A DNA stretch of 64,000 bases. It comes from Diphasiastrum complanatum (lineage: Eukaryota; Streptophyta; Lycopodiopsida; Lycopodiales; Lycopodiaceae). The notes beneath the pieces were generated by a model that was given only the letters and a program-made list of their open reading frames with translations, was not told the DNA's origin and did not search any database. The DNA lies in contig CM055095.1 of the NCBI GenBank assembly GCA_029204225.1, positions 42,435,723 through 42,499,722 on the forward strand. The letters run 5' to 3'. Below, in pieces: positions 1 through 10,350 of this stretch. The position numbers were made by a program, and so were the translations under genes. Position 1 is the first letter of the stretch, and each line of letters opens with the position of its first letter.

Positions 1-367
1 CTGATTTACTAGAATCAGTAACTGAGTGAATTGAAGCTTTTGACTCATCACTCAATGATTCAACTTGTTCAAAAGAACAATGTTTTAATTGTGCAGAGCC
101 TATATCTGAAGAGGAGGACGAGGTCGAAAGATTTGAGACAAGTTGAGTTACAGACGTCATTTCTTGAAAAGTACTTGCGTGAGGAATTTCAGAATATAAA
201 CAGGTAAATGATGATGATGCCACATCATTTATGAAAACAAGTTGAGAATCAGGAGTGGCTTTATAAAAAAAACTTTCATTGGGAATATCAGGTGAAGATG
301 ATGCACTTGTTGCAACGTATTGAGTTACAACTGGAATAGAAGAGGTAGAACTACTTGAAATCGTAAC
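1..367 (-). CDS. Ser/Thr-rich exon of an unrecognised gene, partial at the left edge
   Basis: The minus strand is open without a stop for 122 codons from 367 down to the window edge. It is preceded by a T-rich run ending in AAG, a plausible 3' splice site, so this reads as an internal exon continuing beyond position 1. The product is extremely rich in Ser and Thr (runs such as SSSSTSS and SSSSS) with acidic patches and no membrane segment or known domain, suggesting a disordered region. A possible internal Met lies near residue 73. Palindromes at 391 and 463 would fall in the intron upstream. Because of the 17-bp palindromes it may belong to the same gene family as the exons at 2343-3231, but no sequence homology shows this. 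Function unknown; an open frame by chance in Ser-rich DNA is possible but unlikely at this length. Confidence 0.45.
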
Positions 368-839
368 CTTAAAAAAATTCTAACTATGTACTTATGCTAA
401 GCATAGACCCGTTAAAATAGTTAACACATAAAACTAAATGTGCTCCACAAACTTAACTACAACCTATGCTGGTCATAGAACAAATAAAAAGCTATGCGGA
501 CCTCAATAGACATAAACAAGAAAAACAACTAAATGCAAATGAGCAACAAGCCTAGAAAGTAATTGGTTAATTGAAATTTCTAACGGCTACCATGCCTTAA
601 ATACTGTTTGGCAGCATCCTTAGGGTTAGGGTTGACCCAAGAGTAGTTTTAGGGTTAGGTTTAGGTTTGGCTCAAGGTCGGCGTGAGGTGAGGTGAGGTG
701 AGTCAAGGCAACATGGTCCCGACGCAAGCTCGAGGTTGGCAGGAAGTGAGTTGAGTCTCATGCTCCAAATCGGCGTGAGGCGGGGGTTTGGAAAAAAAAA
801 TTATTTAAGGACCATAGTCCAAGCATAACTCACCTCATC
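368..839. other. Noncoding stretch with two palindromes and short telomere-like G-rich runs
   Basis: No convincing coding frame. Two degenerate copies of the 17-bp palindrome lie at 391-407 and 463-479. At about 618-668 there are a few TTAGGG/TTTAGGG-like words, followed by a G-rich run of GGTGA repeats near 690-705. These are too few and irregular to be a telomere. Confidence 0.5.
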
Positions 840-1112
840 TGCTAATTCAGAAGCATACATGCTGCCAGAGCTCTCGCTACGACAAAGTCACAGATTTCTA
901 TAGTATATTGCATATGTTCTCGCTCACACATTTCTCGACGGTAAGATTAATGTCACTTTTTAACTTTGTTCTATGCTTAGCATGGGTACTAAATTATTGC
1001 ATTACTGAATATTTAGGTTTTAGCTAGTGTTCATCTTCTTAAAACTTGGGTGACCTATGCTCAGCATAGGTGGCTACACGAGTCCTCTCTTCTAACCTAT
1101 GCTGAGCATAGG
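840..1112 (+). other. Partial copy of the palindrome-bearing gene module
   Basis: This block aligns by eye with 24080-24302 and, in its second part, with 22985-23121. Shared marks are a short exon-like tract, a GACG|GTAAG splice-donor-like site at 940/941, the Tyr/Thr-coding stretch before it, and palindromes at 971-987, 1054-1070 and 1096-1112. The match stops inside the sequence following the last palindrome, where copia-like sequence starts. No complete reading frame is present. Confidence 0.5.
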
Positions 1113-2340
1113 TTGTGTTAGTTTCAATATTGACAATTGTGTGATTAAGAAGGATGGTGAGATCCTTGCATATGGATCAAGATTTGAAGGCATCTACAAA
1201 TTGGTTGCAAGTGAGAGTTCAAACTCTCTTGATGTTTCTTATATGTCCAATATCTCAAAGGAGGATGATCACACAAGATGCACATATCTTCTCTCTTCAA
1301 GTATTATGGTTTATGATTATTTCTTATTATTCAAAGCATATGCTGAGAAGAAATTCTCATTGAAGATCAAAGCTTTGAGGAGTTCTGGAGTTCTTCAAGG
1401 AATAGCACCATATGATGTTTTATTCAAGATGAAGCCTAAGTTTGATCACCTTAGTGAACTTGTTAGTGCTTGCTTTGCACATATTCCCTTGGAAACAAGA
1501 AGGAAGGATGATCCAAGCTCATGGATCATGATTGGATACTCAACCATCAAGGAGGCCTTTAGTGTCTTTACACTCTCTATTTCAAAAGTGATTGAGAGAT
1601 GTCACATTGCATGAAGATTCAATCTTGGAAGTGGACGAGATCAAGGCTTCTCAAGAAGCATTACAAGTTATCCTTTTTGAAGGTATTCAAGTTATGATGG
1701 GGCCAGTGTGTGAGGAGGATTTTCTTCTTCATATGATTTCAAGAAGATCTTCAAGATGCATGGCCGAGTCTTTATGGCTCACCTTACATGGCAAAGAGGG
1801 GCATCTTTCATGTTGTATCTACTACAACACATTCATATATGATTTTCTTCCTTTGCTTGAAATGCTATCTTGCTTCATTGAATTTTTTGGATCTCAAAGT
1901 TCAAGAAAAGCTATACTAGTTTTGTATGATGCTTATGGTATGGACATGTTTATTGTCATTATTGACTAAGATGTGTTTCCAGTACTTTTTGAAAGCAAGA
2001 TATTGCATTGTCAAAAGTATGCTCTTGGTTCTAGTAAGAACAAGGATTGAGCTTGGTACTCACTTTTTTGAAAATCATGTTTTCACATGTTTTGAGGCAA
2101 ATTGTAAACTCCTCTTGAGATTAAGTGAAGCATCCAAAGTGGACACTTACATCCTTGAGAGAGTAACTAGCCTAAAAAATATCAAGATAGTCTTTGATAT
2201 CAAGATTAGATCGATCATGCATATAGTTCATTGTATGTGGACTAGTCAAGCTAGAAAGCATAATTGTTAAAAATCCAACAAAATCATGAAAATCACTTTG
2301 TTACAAAAAGTAACATGAAAATAATTATTTAGATTATGAC
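1113..2340 (+). mobile_element. Ty1/copia relic carrying unrelated open sequence
   Basis: The first 40 or so codons read like the copia region between protease and integrase: a Cys-Val-Ile-Lys-Lys-Asp-Gly motif followed by GSRFEGIYKLVAS. The remainder, to about 2270, is open in long stretches but resembles no copia domain known to me, until a short SEASKVDT motif near 2125-2150 that recalls the end of the copia reverse-transcriptase region. No LTRs adjoin it. It is a broken copy with several interruptions. The foreign middle part parallels the large copia element at 15169-21202, which also carries unrelated sequence ahead of an SEASQVDT motif. The source of the foreign part is unknown. Confidence 0.45.
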
Positions 2341-2342
2341 TA

Positions 2343-2777
2343 TTACCTTTCAAATTCTTTTCTCATTTTTGCCAAAGAAAGTTGACCATCAGCAACTCTA
2401 GAAAGAACACTTATTATTAGCTTTGAAGAGCTAATCCCTTGCATGTTCTTACACTCTAATATTTCCATTTCTGTAGGGATTGGCTTCATAGTTTGAGTAC
2501 TGACAACTTTTTTCTTTGACGTTGAGGCACCCTGAGCAAGTTGGCCTTTTATTTGAAAAGTTTCCCATTTGTCCTCAACGTTTTCAAAGGCTGGCTTGCG
2601 AGGTCCAATAGATACACCTTTCGAACTCCGTAATGAGTAGACCGGATCTTTCCTCTCAACAATAGCAGCTAGAGCCATATTTAAGCATTGCTTCATGCCC
2701 TGGACATAAACAAAAAACAAATTTAAAATATAATGAGTAAAGGCATTTGTACTGGCTATGCTCACAACACATGACAA
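2343..2777 (-). CDS. Exon of an unrecognised repeated gene (module exon 3)
   Basis: The frame is open from about 2703 to 2343 after a plausible acceptor, and ends at ER|GTAATAG, a possible donor. The first part (QxMKQCLxxxLAAI, then YSL.SSK.VS.GPRKPA) matches a plus-strand exon at 25456-25600 almost word for word. The second part, a Lys/Thr/Gln-rich region (KWETFQIKGQ, then KKKVVSTQTMKPIPTEMEI), recurs in a fragment at 59735-59870. Conservation of protein sequence between copies argues that it is or was coding. It lies downstream of the exon at 2895-3231 on the same strand. No known domain was recognised and function is unknown. Confidence 0.5.
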   Translation of the reverse strand: MSCVVSIASTNAFTHYILNLFFVYVQGMKQCLNMALAAIVERKDPVYSLRSSKGVSIGPRKPAFENVEDKWETFQIKGQLAQGASTSKKKVVSTQTMKPIPTEMEILECKNMQGISSSKLIISVLSRVADGQLSLAKMRKEFER

Positions 2778-2894
2778 CTCAATTTACAAAATAAGTTTTT
2801 TAAATGTTCATAGAATTTTATATTTAGTAACCACTGCTATGTATGGAACAAATATAAACATAATAAAAATATGTTTTATAATTACACACCAAAG

Positions 2895-3231
2895 TAACCA
2901 CAACTTTATGAAAATAGGCTTTGATGGCCTCATCTTGGCAAAGTCAAATCTTTATCATAGTCCATCCGTCTCCTTTACAAGCACGTTCACAAGACCTTCT
3001 TCCTCATCCTCATCTGGTTGATCATTCAAGAAATCTTCCTTGAATTTTGAACCATGAGTCTCCCCTGCCAGGCTTCTCAGCTAAATGAATAAAAAGCTCA
3101 AACAGCTTTGTGTTGTTGACCCCTCTGGTGAAGTAATACATGAATTTTTTTTTGTCTTTCAATGGAATATCTTGAGGTTTACGCGAAATTTTAAAAGAAA
3201 TCCTCAACATTTTGAAGATTATCAAAGACAA
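2895..3231 (-). CDS. Exon of an unrecognised repeated gene (module exon 2)
   Basis: The translated text contains RISFKISRKPQDIPLKDKKK followed by YYFTRGVNNTKLFELFIHLAEKP, matched closely by the plus-strand copies at 23698 and 24887. Downstream, an acidic DEDEEE patch and a (V/I)KETD motif are shared in a different frame of this copy, so this copy looks disrupted near the acidic patch. The region ends near VVVTL|GT, a donor-like site at about 2900. The product would be a soluble Lys- and Phe-rich protein. No known family was recognised. An array of palindromes (3441-3770) lies immediately upstream of it on the same strand. Confidence 0.5.
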
Positions 3232-3440
3232 TTGAGAATCTATAGAGAAAAATATTCTTTAGGAAAATTTCAAACATTACTTTAATGAAAATACTGAAAA
3301 CTTTAAATAGACAAGCAGTTTTTGTGGAAAATCTCTAAAAATCATAACTAAAAATTTAACAAATTTTCTTACTAAAACATCTCAAAAGTTTCACTTTTCT
3401 TAGACTAAGCCTTGTAAAATGGAAAAAATATGAGTAACGA

Positions 3441-3770
3441 CCTATGTTGAGCAAGGGTTGTGTTCAGGTCCCTGAGTAACAACCTATGCTCAGCATAGGA
3501 TGTTGGCGTGATGAGTCTATTCTTATCACCTATCGACCTATGCTGAACATAGGTTGCATCTCTAGTTCTCTTCTAACCTATGCTAAGCATAGGTTAGCAA
3601 GTAGCATGCGAAGACATCCTATGTTGAGCATAGGTGGGACTCGAGCACGCGAGTGATGACCTATGATGAGCATAGTTTAGAAGAGGACTAGAGATACAAC
3701 CCATGCTCAGCATAGGTCGAAACGTGGTAAGAATAGAAATATCCCGCCGGCTTCCTATGTTGAGCATAGG
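3441..3770. repeat. Array of eight 17-bp palindromes, about 41/54-bp spacing
   Basis: Copies of CCTATGCTSAGCATAGG (up to three mismatches) start at 3441, 3483, 3537, 3577, 3618, 3660, 3700 and 3754, that is 42, 54, 40, 41, 42, 40 and 54 bp apart. The intervening sequences differ from each other but are themselves inverted copies across the array centre (about 3626), so 3483-3770 forms one large imperfect palindrome. Confidence 0.85.
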
Positions 3771-4023
3771 TTGTTACTTAGCCACTATCAAGAAGTTAGC
3801 TAACACTTAAGATGTTCTTTGTAAGATTTGGGACAGAAAGAACATTGTTGAGAAAGAGATCTTTAGAAAATGCAAGCTTCAAGGGAAGAATCCCTACTCC
3901 TTCAATTTTGCACTCATGCTTACTTGCAAAGTATATGGTCTTCTTGTCTCCATCATAAGACATAATAGATGAAAAAGAGTGCTTGGAGCCACACATATGT
4001 GAAGATGCTCCACTATCAATATA

Positions 4024-4962
4024 TCATGAGTCATCCTTGTTGAATATGGAAGAGGAGAAGCTTAATGCCATAAGAGAGCCTTCTCCATCACTTGCGATAT
4101 AGTCTTCTTTCTCATTGGTGATGTTGGCTTGATTGAGTTGATTCTTCTTCTTGAAGCAATTGGTGGCATAATGGCCTTTCTTGCCACAATAAAAGCACTT
4201 TATCTTCTTCTTATTGAGATTTGAAGTAGAAGCATGAGAGGTATCCTCCTCTTCCTCTTGATCTTGGTCTTTAGCTTTTTCATTAGAGAAGTGATGGTGT
4301 TGCTTCTTACTCCTCTCTTTGTGCTTGGCAAATAGAACTTTGCCATCATCATCATTGAGTGATAGCTTGTCCATCCTCAAGAGTTTGTACTCTTGTCTTA
4401 ATTCTTCAAAAATAAGCACACTGTGAAGGGCCTCCAAACTTGGTAGCTCCTCCTTAATGGCATAGGATTGGACAAGGTTGTCATATTCATCTCTCAAGCC
4501 ATTGAGAATGACTTGGAGTAGCTCACTTTGATTGATTGATTCACCAATACATGCAAGCTCCCTATGGATATCCTTGACTCTCAAAACATAATTAGATGCA
4601 CTCTCATCACTCTTTTGACTACTTTGGAATATTTGATTTCTAAGAGTGAGGAGCCTAAAGGTGTTCTTAGCCTCATAGATGGACTTGAGACAATCCCAAG
4701 CTTCCTTGGATGTAGAACAATCACCAATCTCCCTCAATATCTCATTAGAGACATTCATCTTAATGTAGTGGAGAGCCATCCTAGCTCTCTTCTTGTATTT
4801 TTGTACTTCTTGAAGGACTTGAGGCTCCTCCTCAATCCCAAGTACAATGTCCATCACATCTTGGAGTATCAAGATGGACTCCATCCTCAACTTCCATATT
4901 GAATAATTGGAAGTAGACAATCTGTTACTTGGTTGCAACAAGTATGAACTCATTGAAGTCAT
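4024..4962 (-). CDS. Copia gag frame (UBN2-type with zinc knuckle)
   Basis: A 312-residue open frame. It starts MTSMSSYLLQPSNRLSTSNY with the W..RM pattern (IWKLRMESIL) of copia gag, followed by the helical UBN2-type core (residues about 60-190). A CCHC zinc knuckle, CFYCGKKGHYATNC, lies near residues 255-268. In this family gag packages the RNA in cytoplasmic virus-like particles. It sits downstream of the PBS on the same strand, as expected. Confidence 0.85.
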   Translation of the reverse strand: MTSMSSYLLQPSNRLSTSNYSIWKLRMESILILQDVMDIVLGIEEEPQVLQEVQKYKKRARMALHYIKMNVSNEILREIGDCSTSKEAWDCLKSIYEAKNTFRLLTLRNQIFQSSQKSDESASNYVLRVKDIHRELACIGESINQSELLQVILNGLRDEYDNLVQSYAIKEELPSLEALHSVLIFEELRQEYKLLRMDKLSLNDDDGKVLFAKHKERSKKQHHHFSNEKAKDQDQEEEEDTSHASTSNLNKKKIKCFYCGKKGHYATNCFKKKNQLNQANITNEKEDYIASDGEGSLMALSFSSSIFNKDDS

Positions 4963-5716
4963 GTAAAGTGGAGATAAATAAAAGTGATGAACAAAAAATG
5001 TTGCTTCTCTCTCACTATAAGATCCAATAATGGTGTGCTACCATCTCCTATGCAAGATCTTGCAACAAACTGTGAGATATTTCTCACTAGCTATCTCAAT
5101 CTCTCCAAAACTAGATCTACTTCACATCAAATGGAGTATGGGCAAAGTTAGGATCAAACACTCTTAGCACGTGTGAAATACACTAAGAAACCAAATTTGA
5201 CTCAAAAACAATGATATTGCATGAAACAAAATGGCTAAGATCTCAAAACAATGCCTGGATCACATATAGATGAGATTGGTAAGCATTCAACTGTGATTTT
5301 GGATCAAACAAGCAATCTCTTGACCAAACCAAATGTGTCCACCCAGGTCTAGGTGTTCTACCTAACCCTCTTCAAAAGCTTATAATTTTTGATTGGCTCA
5401 ACCAAATGGAATGAAACTAATTGCATCAAAAACTAAACAAAAATAGCTTCAAAACAAGCTATCTAGCAAGACTTTTGGGTTAAACACGAAAGAGAACTCC
5501 CAAACTAAAATTGGATGTTCCTCACATGTGTCTGAGCACCTGATTCCGTACAGTACCAGGTCAAACCCAATCAATGTCCTTTTGATCTCTTTTGATCCAA
5601 AATTGAACAAGATAGCTAGGAAAATGGGCCTTGACAATTTCTAGCTCGAGATTGATGAATAGTTTTCACTCAGATGGATTAAAATGCATGGTAACCTTAG
5701 GTAGGCTCTGATACCA

Positions 5717-6540
5717 TGTTGAATTTCGCACGTGTGGACTGTCCACTACATGTACTTGTGATCTCCTAAGGTGTGTAGATGCACCAAGATCAAGACTAGA
5801 TTGAGATTTAAGATCTATCTTTGATTCTATGGCAAAAACACACTACTACATGTATTCAATCACTTCCAACTCTCACTCACATGTGTGGGAAGTGTTCCAA
5901 AAGTAATCTAAGTAAAAACAAGCTGCTCTCCTCGGGTAGAGAGAGAAAATCATCAGTAACTCTCGAGTAGAGAGAGAAAGCTAGAAAATCAATTACACTC
6001 AAAATCCACTCAATCTCAAAATCAATTAGATCCAAATGAGGAGTACAATGATATTAGTAGATTCATGAGCTACCACTATGCTTACTATGATTGGATCGCA
6101 CTTTCCACCTCTTAATCCTATTGGACCATTGATCCATGCACCTCTAAATTCTATTGAACTATATTCAAGCACACTTCACATTCCTATTGGACCACACATG
6201 GTTCCACCTCTGAATCCTATTGGACCTCTTAAACTTCATCAAACAAAAGCATTACACTTGTCTACACTCTAATTGGCACAAGTTTGGCCTCCTACTCTAT
6301 TTTGGCTCAATAGTGGCATTACAAGTGGAAATGGATAATTTACCATCTATGCCAAATTTGACCCTATCATCATCCTACACCTAAATGCTTGACTATGAAA
6401 TTCTATGAGACCCTTATATCAAACATTTTGATTTACTTTACAATTCTCCACACGCGGGAACATCCTCCACACATGTGAGATTCACTTACAAAACTTCTAT
6501 CATAAAAAATACCAAGCTAGATTTTTGCCAATTTCTCACA
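5717..6540 (-). repeat. LTR of the minus-strand copia relic
   Basis: Bounded by TG...CA and by the initiator-Met primer binding site at 5705-5716. It contains CACACGTGTGG/CACGCGTG-like E-box words near its edges, also seen in the LTRs at 15169, 7912 and 53946, so these families look related. Confidence 0.75.
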
Positions 6541-7911
6541 TCAATAAGCTAGCATAAAGCTAGGCTTGTTGCCAAAGGTTTTGTACAAACCAAAGGCATT
6601 GATTATGATGAGACTTTTGCTCCTGTGGCTAAGCTTGTTACTATCAGGTTGATCATTAGTCTTGCTACAATCTTCAATTGGGAGCTATTCCAACTTGACT
6701 TCACAAATGCATTCCTCGATGGTTATTTGGAGGAAGAGATCTACATGAGGCAACCCGAGGGCTTCATCAAGGCAAAGCATGAAGGAAAGGTGTTTTTTGA
6801 AGAAGGGCCTTTATGGGCTCAAGCAAGCACCTAGAGCATGGTACTCTAGGCTAAACTCTTTTCTCATTTCCATCAATTTTGTAATGAGTGCCTATGATCC
6901 ATCATTGTATATAAGTTTTCATGATGGCATGATCATTATTCTTGTTTTGTATGTAGATGACATTATCTTGAGTGGTAATGATCTAGATGGAATTAGAGAT
7001 TTAAAAATTGCTTTAGCAAAAGAGTTTAAGATGGTAGATCTCGGCCTATTGAGCTTCATTCTTGGAATAGAGGTTATTAGAGAATGTGATTTTAGCTTCA
7101 TTTGTCAATCTAAATATGCTACATCCATCCTAGATAGATTTGGAATGAAGAATTGTAAAGGCATTGAGACACCAATGGAACAACATGTAAAAGCATCTAT
7201 TGGTTGTGATGAAGCATCCTTTGAGGACATCGCATTATATAGAAGGCTTATTGGCTCCTTGATCTATTTAACTATAACTAGACTTGATCTTAGTTATAGT
7301 GCTGGAAAGTTAAGCCAATTCATGCAAAGTCCTCTAGTTTCACATTGGAAGATGGCCAAAAGAGTTCTTAGATACATTTCATTCACTAAGAATTTTGGTA
7401 TTTTGCATAGAGGAACTAATTTTGGCTTAAGAGCCCATAGTGACTCGGATTTTGCAAGTGACAAAGTGGATAGAAGATCAACAAGTGCCTTTGCCACCTT
7501 TCTATGTGATGGAGTAGTATCATGGCTTTCCAGAAAAACAAGATACCATCTCCCTATCTTCCACAGAATCCGAATACAAGGCCTTGACATCAACATGCAA
7601 GGAGGTCTTGTGGCTCAAAAGGCTATTGGTGGAGCTTCATGTCATGGAGGAGGAGATCTCTATCATCTATTGTGACAACCAATCAGCCCAATCACTTGCA
7701 ACTAGTCCTACATTCCATGCAAGGAGCAAACACATTGAAATTGCTCATCATTTCATGACAGAAAAAGTGCAAGCTAAAGAGATCAAGCTCCAACACGTGC
7801 CATCATCAAGTTGCTTGGATGATTTGTTTACTAAACCTTTACCTAAAAATTCATTTGTCAAGCTTAGATCTTCAATTGGAGTTATTGATAAAAGCTAGAT
7901 TTGAGGAGGAG
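6541..7911 (+). mobile_element. Ty1/copia reverse transcriptase - RNase H part
   Basis: Copia pol 3' region. RT motifs are seen in order: [21 protein letters not shown], the [12 protein letters not shown] block, [14 protein letters not shown], and the catalytic YVDD within LYVDDIILSGND near 6945-6975. RNase H follows, with an AHSDSDFASD block, IYCDNQSA and HARSKHIEIAHHF. A purine tract (about 7901-7911) precedes the LTR. The piece begins directly beside the LTR end of the opposite-strand copia element at 6540, so two relics meet head to head. It is broken, with a small number of interruptions. Confidence 0.85.
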
Positions 7912-8544
7912 TGTGAAAAATTGCCTACATTGGCAAATCTAGCCATGTAGAATATTGTACATTTTGTCAATATTGTTTGTTGGTTACTTGAATGGCCAAA
8001 GTGCCACTTGTACATACACACCTAAAGTAGGTTACCACGAGTCAAGAGGAGTGGTTGTGTCTATTTGGTAGTGATTCCTACTTTGTAGGATCTAGACCAT
8101 GATTTATGATGAGATTTGTACCTACCATGCACCTACCAAGCATGACTCTTGGATCTAGTCTAGGGTTTTCACATTAGGGCAAGAAAGTGGAGTCTACTTT
8201 CTTATTACATGCTGGATTTTCACCTAACTTTGCAAAGGAAGTGTGTTTTACTATGTATTCCCATTCTCCATTGTGAGAAGATAGAAACTTTTTGGATCCT
8301 CAAGGAGAAACTCGAGTTTCCTCTCATTGTACGGTGATTACTCTTGATTTCCAATGAAACCCAGCTTTGACACTTTGTAAACAATGTCTACAGGCCGTAA
8401 TACAGCCTTATTTCCACATGTGTGGAGTTGGATTATACTATTTGATCAATGCTTTGATTGTCTCTACTTGTTTCCTATCAAGCTGCTAAACTAGATCTTG
8501 TTTTCTGATGACTAGTTTCTGATAGATTGTTTAACAAGCATACA
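7912..8544 (+). repeat. 3' LTR of the plus-strand copia relic (end approximate)
   Basis: Begins TGTGAAAAATTGCC directly after a purine-rich tract. Internal words (GGCAAATCTAG, CACATGTGTGG, CTAGATCTTGTTTT) recur in the LTR at 53946-54570. The right boundary near 8544 is judged only by a CA end and similarity to that LTR. Confidence 0.65.
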
Positions 8545-8589
8545 ATCACCTTGTGGATCATTCAAAGATCCATTTATGGTCCTTAGTAC

Positions 8590-9255
8590 TGTACTTTTCA
8601 GAGGACATCGTATTTCAACGTGTCGAATTTCAATGGATTATGAAATTTTTGAACATACGTCGGACGCCCACGTCAAAATCTGCGCAATATGTTATTGTGG
8701 GAGCCCTTGGCAGTTATTCATGCCCTTAAGCTATGAAAACATTTTTTCATTGGAGATGATTCTGTTGTTAAGACAGATCATCAAAGCCTTATATATTTTC
8801 TTACTCAACAACTTATTCGGGAGATACATCTTAAATGGGCCAACTTATTTATGTAATGATTTAAGTGTGTAGATATTACTATATGTAGAACTAAAAACTT
8901 TTTTATTGAGCCATGTTTGATGGTATGAAAATTGACCTTTCATAAAGGTATATGCAGGTACTCTCAATAGTGCCTGAAGAACAAGAAGCTTTCTAAGCTT
9001 AAGGCTAGTACCAAAGAAGGCTTTAGACAAGTCTATAAAGAAGGCTTATTTCTAAGTCTATAATGAAGGCTCAAAGGAGTCTATAAAGAACAGGACTAGG
9101 CCAAGGGATTGATCACCCTATTGACATTTTCCACCATGATTGAGGATGTGCGGTTAACCTCTAGAAAAAAAGTGCCAATGAATTGATGATTATTATGGAA
9201 GATAAGATGGGCATATACTTGGCTTTTTCCCTAGGGAGATTGCACTTGGGGAAGT
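8590..9255 (+). mobile_element. Ty3/gypsy RNase H remnant and 3' internal tail
   Basis: Near 8700-8850 one frame reads PLAVIHALKL, then VVKTDHQSLIYFLTQQLI, the conserved core of gypsy RNase H. The tail to 9255 has no clear coding frame and ends in a G/A-rich tract (TTGGGGAAGT) just before an LTR start. Heavily decayed. Confidence 0.6.
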
Positions 9256-9497
9256 TGTGACAATAAAAATCCATATGTAATAAGAAGCCAAGTTTAAACC
9301 TTGAGCCAACTACCTCCACCTACTTTGCCACATGGCTTCAAGGCTTTATTACACCTAGAATTGGGCGCCCTCCTACACTCTTACTTCACATACCAAGTCA
9401 TTTTCACAACTCCTACAAACTTATACACCTCACCCATTCACCCTTACACCTCATACACTTATGCATGACACCTCACTCACTTTGGAATGCTTCCGAA

Positions 9498-9508
9498 TTC
9501 TCTATATA
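9498..9508 (+). promoter_or_regulatory. TATA box of the LTR promoter
   Basis: CTCTATATAAG, followed about 30 bp later by an A/C-rich start region and pyrimidine-rich leader. Position inside the putative LTR supports a retroelement promoter. Confidence 0.5.
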
Positions 9509-9668
9509 AGAGAAAACTTGCCCCCCTACCAAGGGCATTCCATCATTTTCATTCTAGCTCTTTCCCTTTTGTTTGTTTTTGGTGTGTAGGTGCTTTGGAG
9601 AAGGAACCTGAACCTTTGGCTCAAGGAGATTGTGCCAAAATTGGTATTGGAAGCTTTGGAACCCTTCT

Positions 9669-9679
9669 ACACACACACA

Positions 9680-9723
<44 letters not shown>
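9669..9723. repeat. (AC)n(CT)n microsatellite
   Basis: An AC run of about 13 nt passes directly into a CT run of about 42 nt. The LSLSLS-type frames across it are a consequence of the repeat. Confidence 0.95.
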
Positions 9724-9726
<3 letters not shown>

Positions 9727-9974
9727 CTTTCACTATCTATCTGCACTGTAACTCTATTTGCTCACCTCAGCCCACTACTACTAAAAATCAGCAACCTAAT
9801 TATTTTAATACAAAGCTCTATTGTCTCCCTACTTAGCCTTCCATAGATTAGTAAACTCCCCATGATGATCCTATGATCCTGATTTTTGGTTTCCACTATC
9901 AAACTCCCCAAGAATTGCATGCATGCATGCATTAAGTGATTTTTGAATCTTGCATGTGTGTAATTCCTCAAAGA

Positions 9975-10123
9975 TTCCATTTGCATGTGACTATAGTTTG
10001 ATCAATTCCATTTGCATGTGACTATAGTTTGATCATTTCCATTTGCATGTGACTATAGATTGATCATTTCCATTTGCATGTGGCTATAGTTTGATCAAAT
10101 CCATTTGCATGTAACTAAAGTTT
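9975..10123. repeat. 31-bp minisatellite, about five copies
   Basis: Unit TTCCATTTGCATGTGACTAT plus AGTTTGATCAT, repeated with few changes. Each unit contains the octamer word ATTTGCAT. It lies within the LTR-like segment. Confidence 0.9.
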
Positions 10124-10350
10124 ATGTTTCTATGACCATTCGGAATCCAATGTATATGTAATTGGCAAAGGCTAATTGATCTTGCATAATAAAGAGATTT
10201 CCTTCGGGGGGTTCCCGATCTTGATTCCTCAATGCTTTGGTGCGTGTGAATGATTTTTATGTATAGATTTTTGTGATTCTTTGTTCTAGATGTTTCAAGA
10301 TTAGTGATATCTAAAGTAAAGACAACAAGTGTATGGACTTAAGATTGTAA

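Larger units (their letters stand above)
3781..6540 (-). mobile_element. Partial Ty1/copia element: 5' LTR, PBS, gag and protease part
   Basis: Read on the minus strand: LTR 6540-5717 (about 824 bp, starts TGTGAGAAATTGG and ends TTCAACA), a primer binding site for initiator-Met tRNA at 5716-5705 (TGGTATCAGAGC), a leader, a gag frame at 4962-4024 and a protease-region frame at 3996-3796. The rest of pol and the 3' LTR are absent from the window. The element abuts the palindrome array at 3770. It is a broken fossil with few interruptions in the part that remains. A second LTR is lacking, so age cannot be estimated from LTR divergence. Confidence 0.85.
9256..10350 (+). repeat. Gypsy-type LTR with TATA box, CT run and 31-bp minisatellite (end approximate)
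   Basis: Starts TGTGACAAT after the purine tract. TATA box CTATATAAG lies at about 9499-9508, with a CT-rich leader typical of plant transcripts; an AC then CT microsatellite spans 9669-9723, GCATGCATGCATGC sits near 9918, a minisatellite at 9975-10123 and an AATAAA signal near 10186. The 3' boundary is not firm. Confidence 0.55.

Noticed and set aside
618-668. Interstitial telomere repeat
   Set aside because: Only three or four TTAGGG-like words with irregular spacing; could be chance in a G-rich stretch.
3441-3770. CRISPR array (short palindromic repeats with unique spacers)
   Set aside because: The surroundings are a plant nuclear genome with introns and LTR elements, there are no cas genes, the repeats are only 17 bp, the spacing varies, and the spacers are inverted copies of each other.
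9487-9846. 119-residue frame with LSLSLS run
   Set aside because: Spans an LTR leader and a CT microsatellite; no domain and no copy elsewhere.
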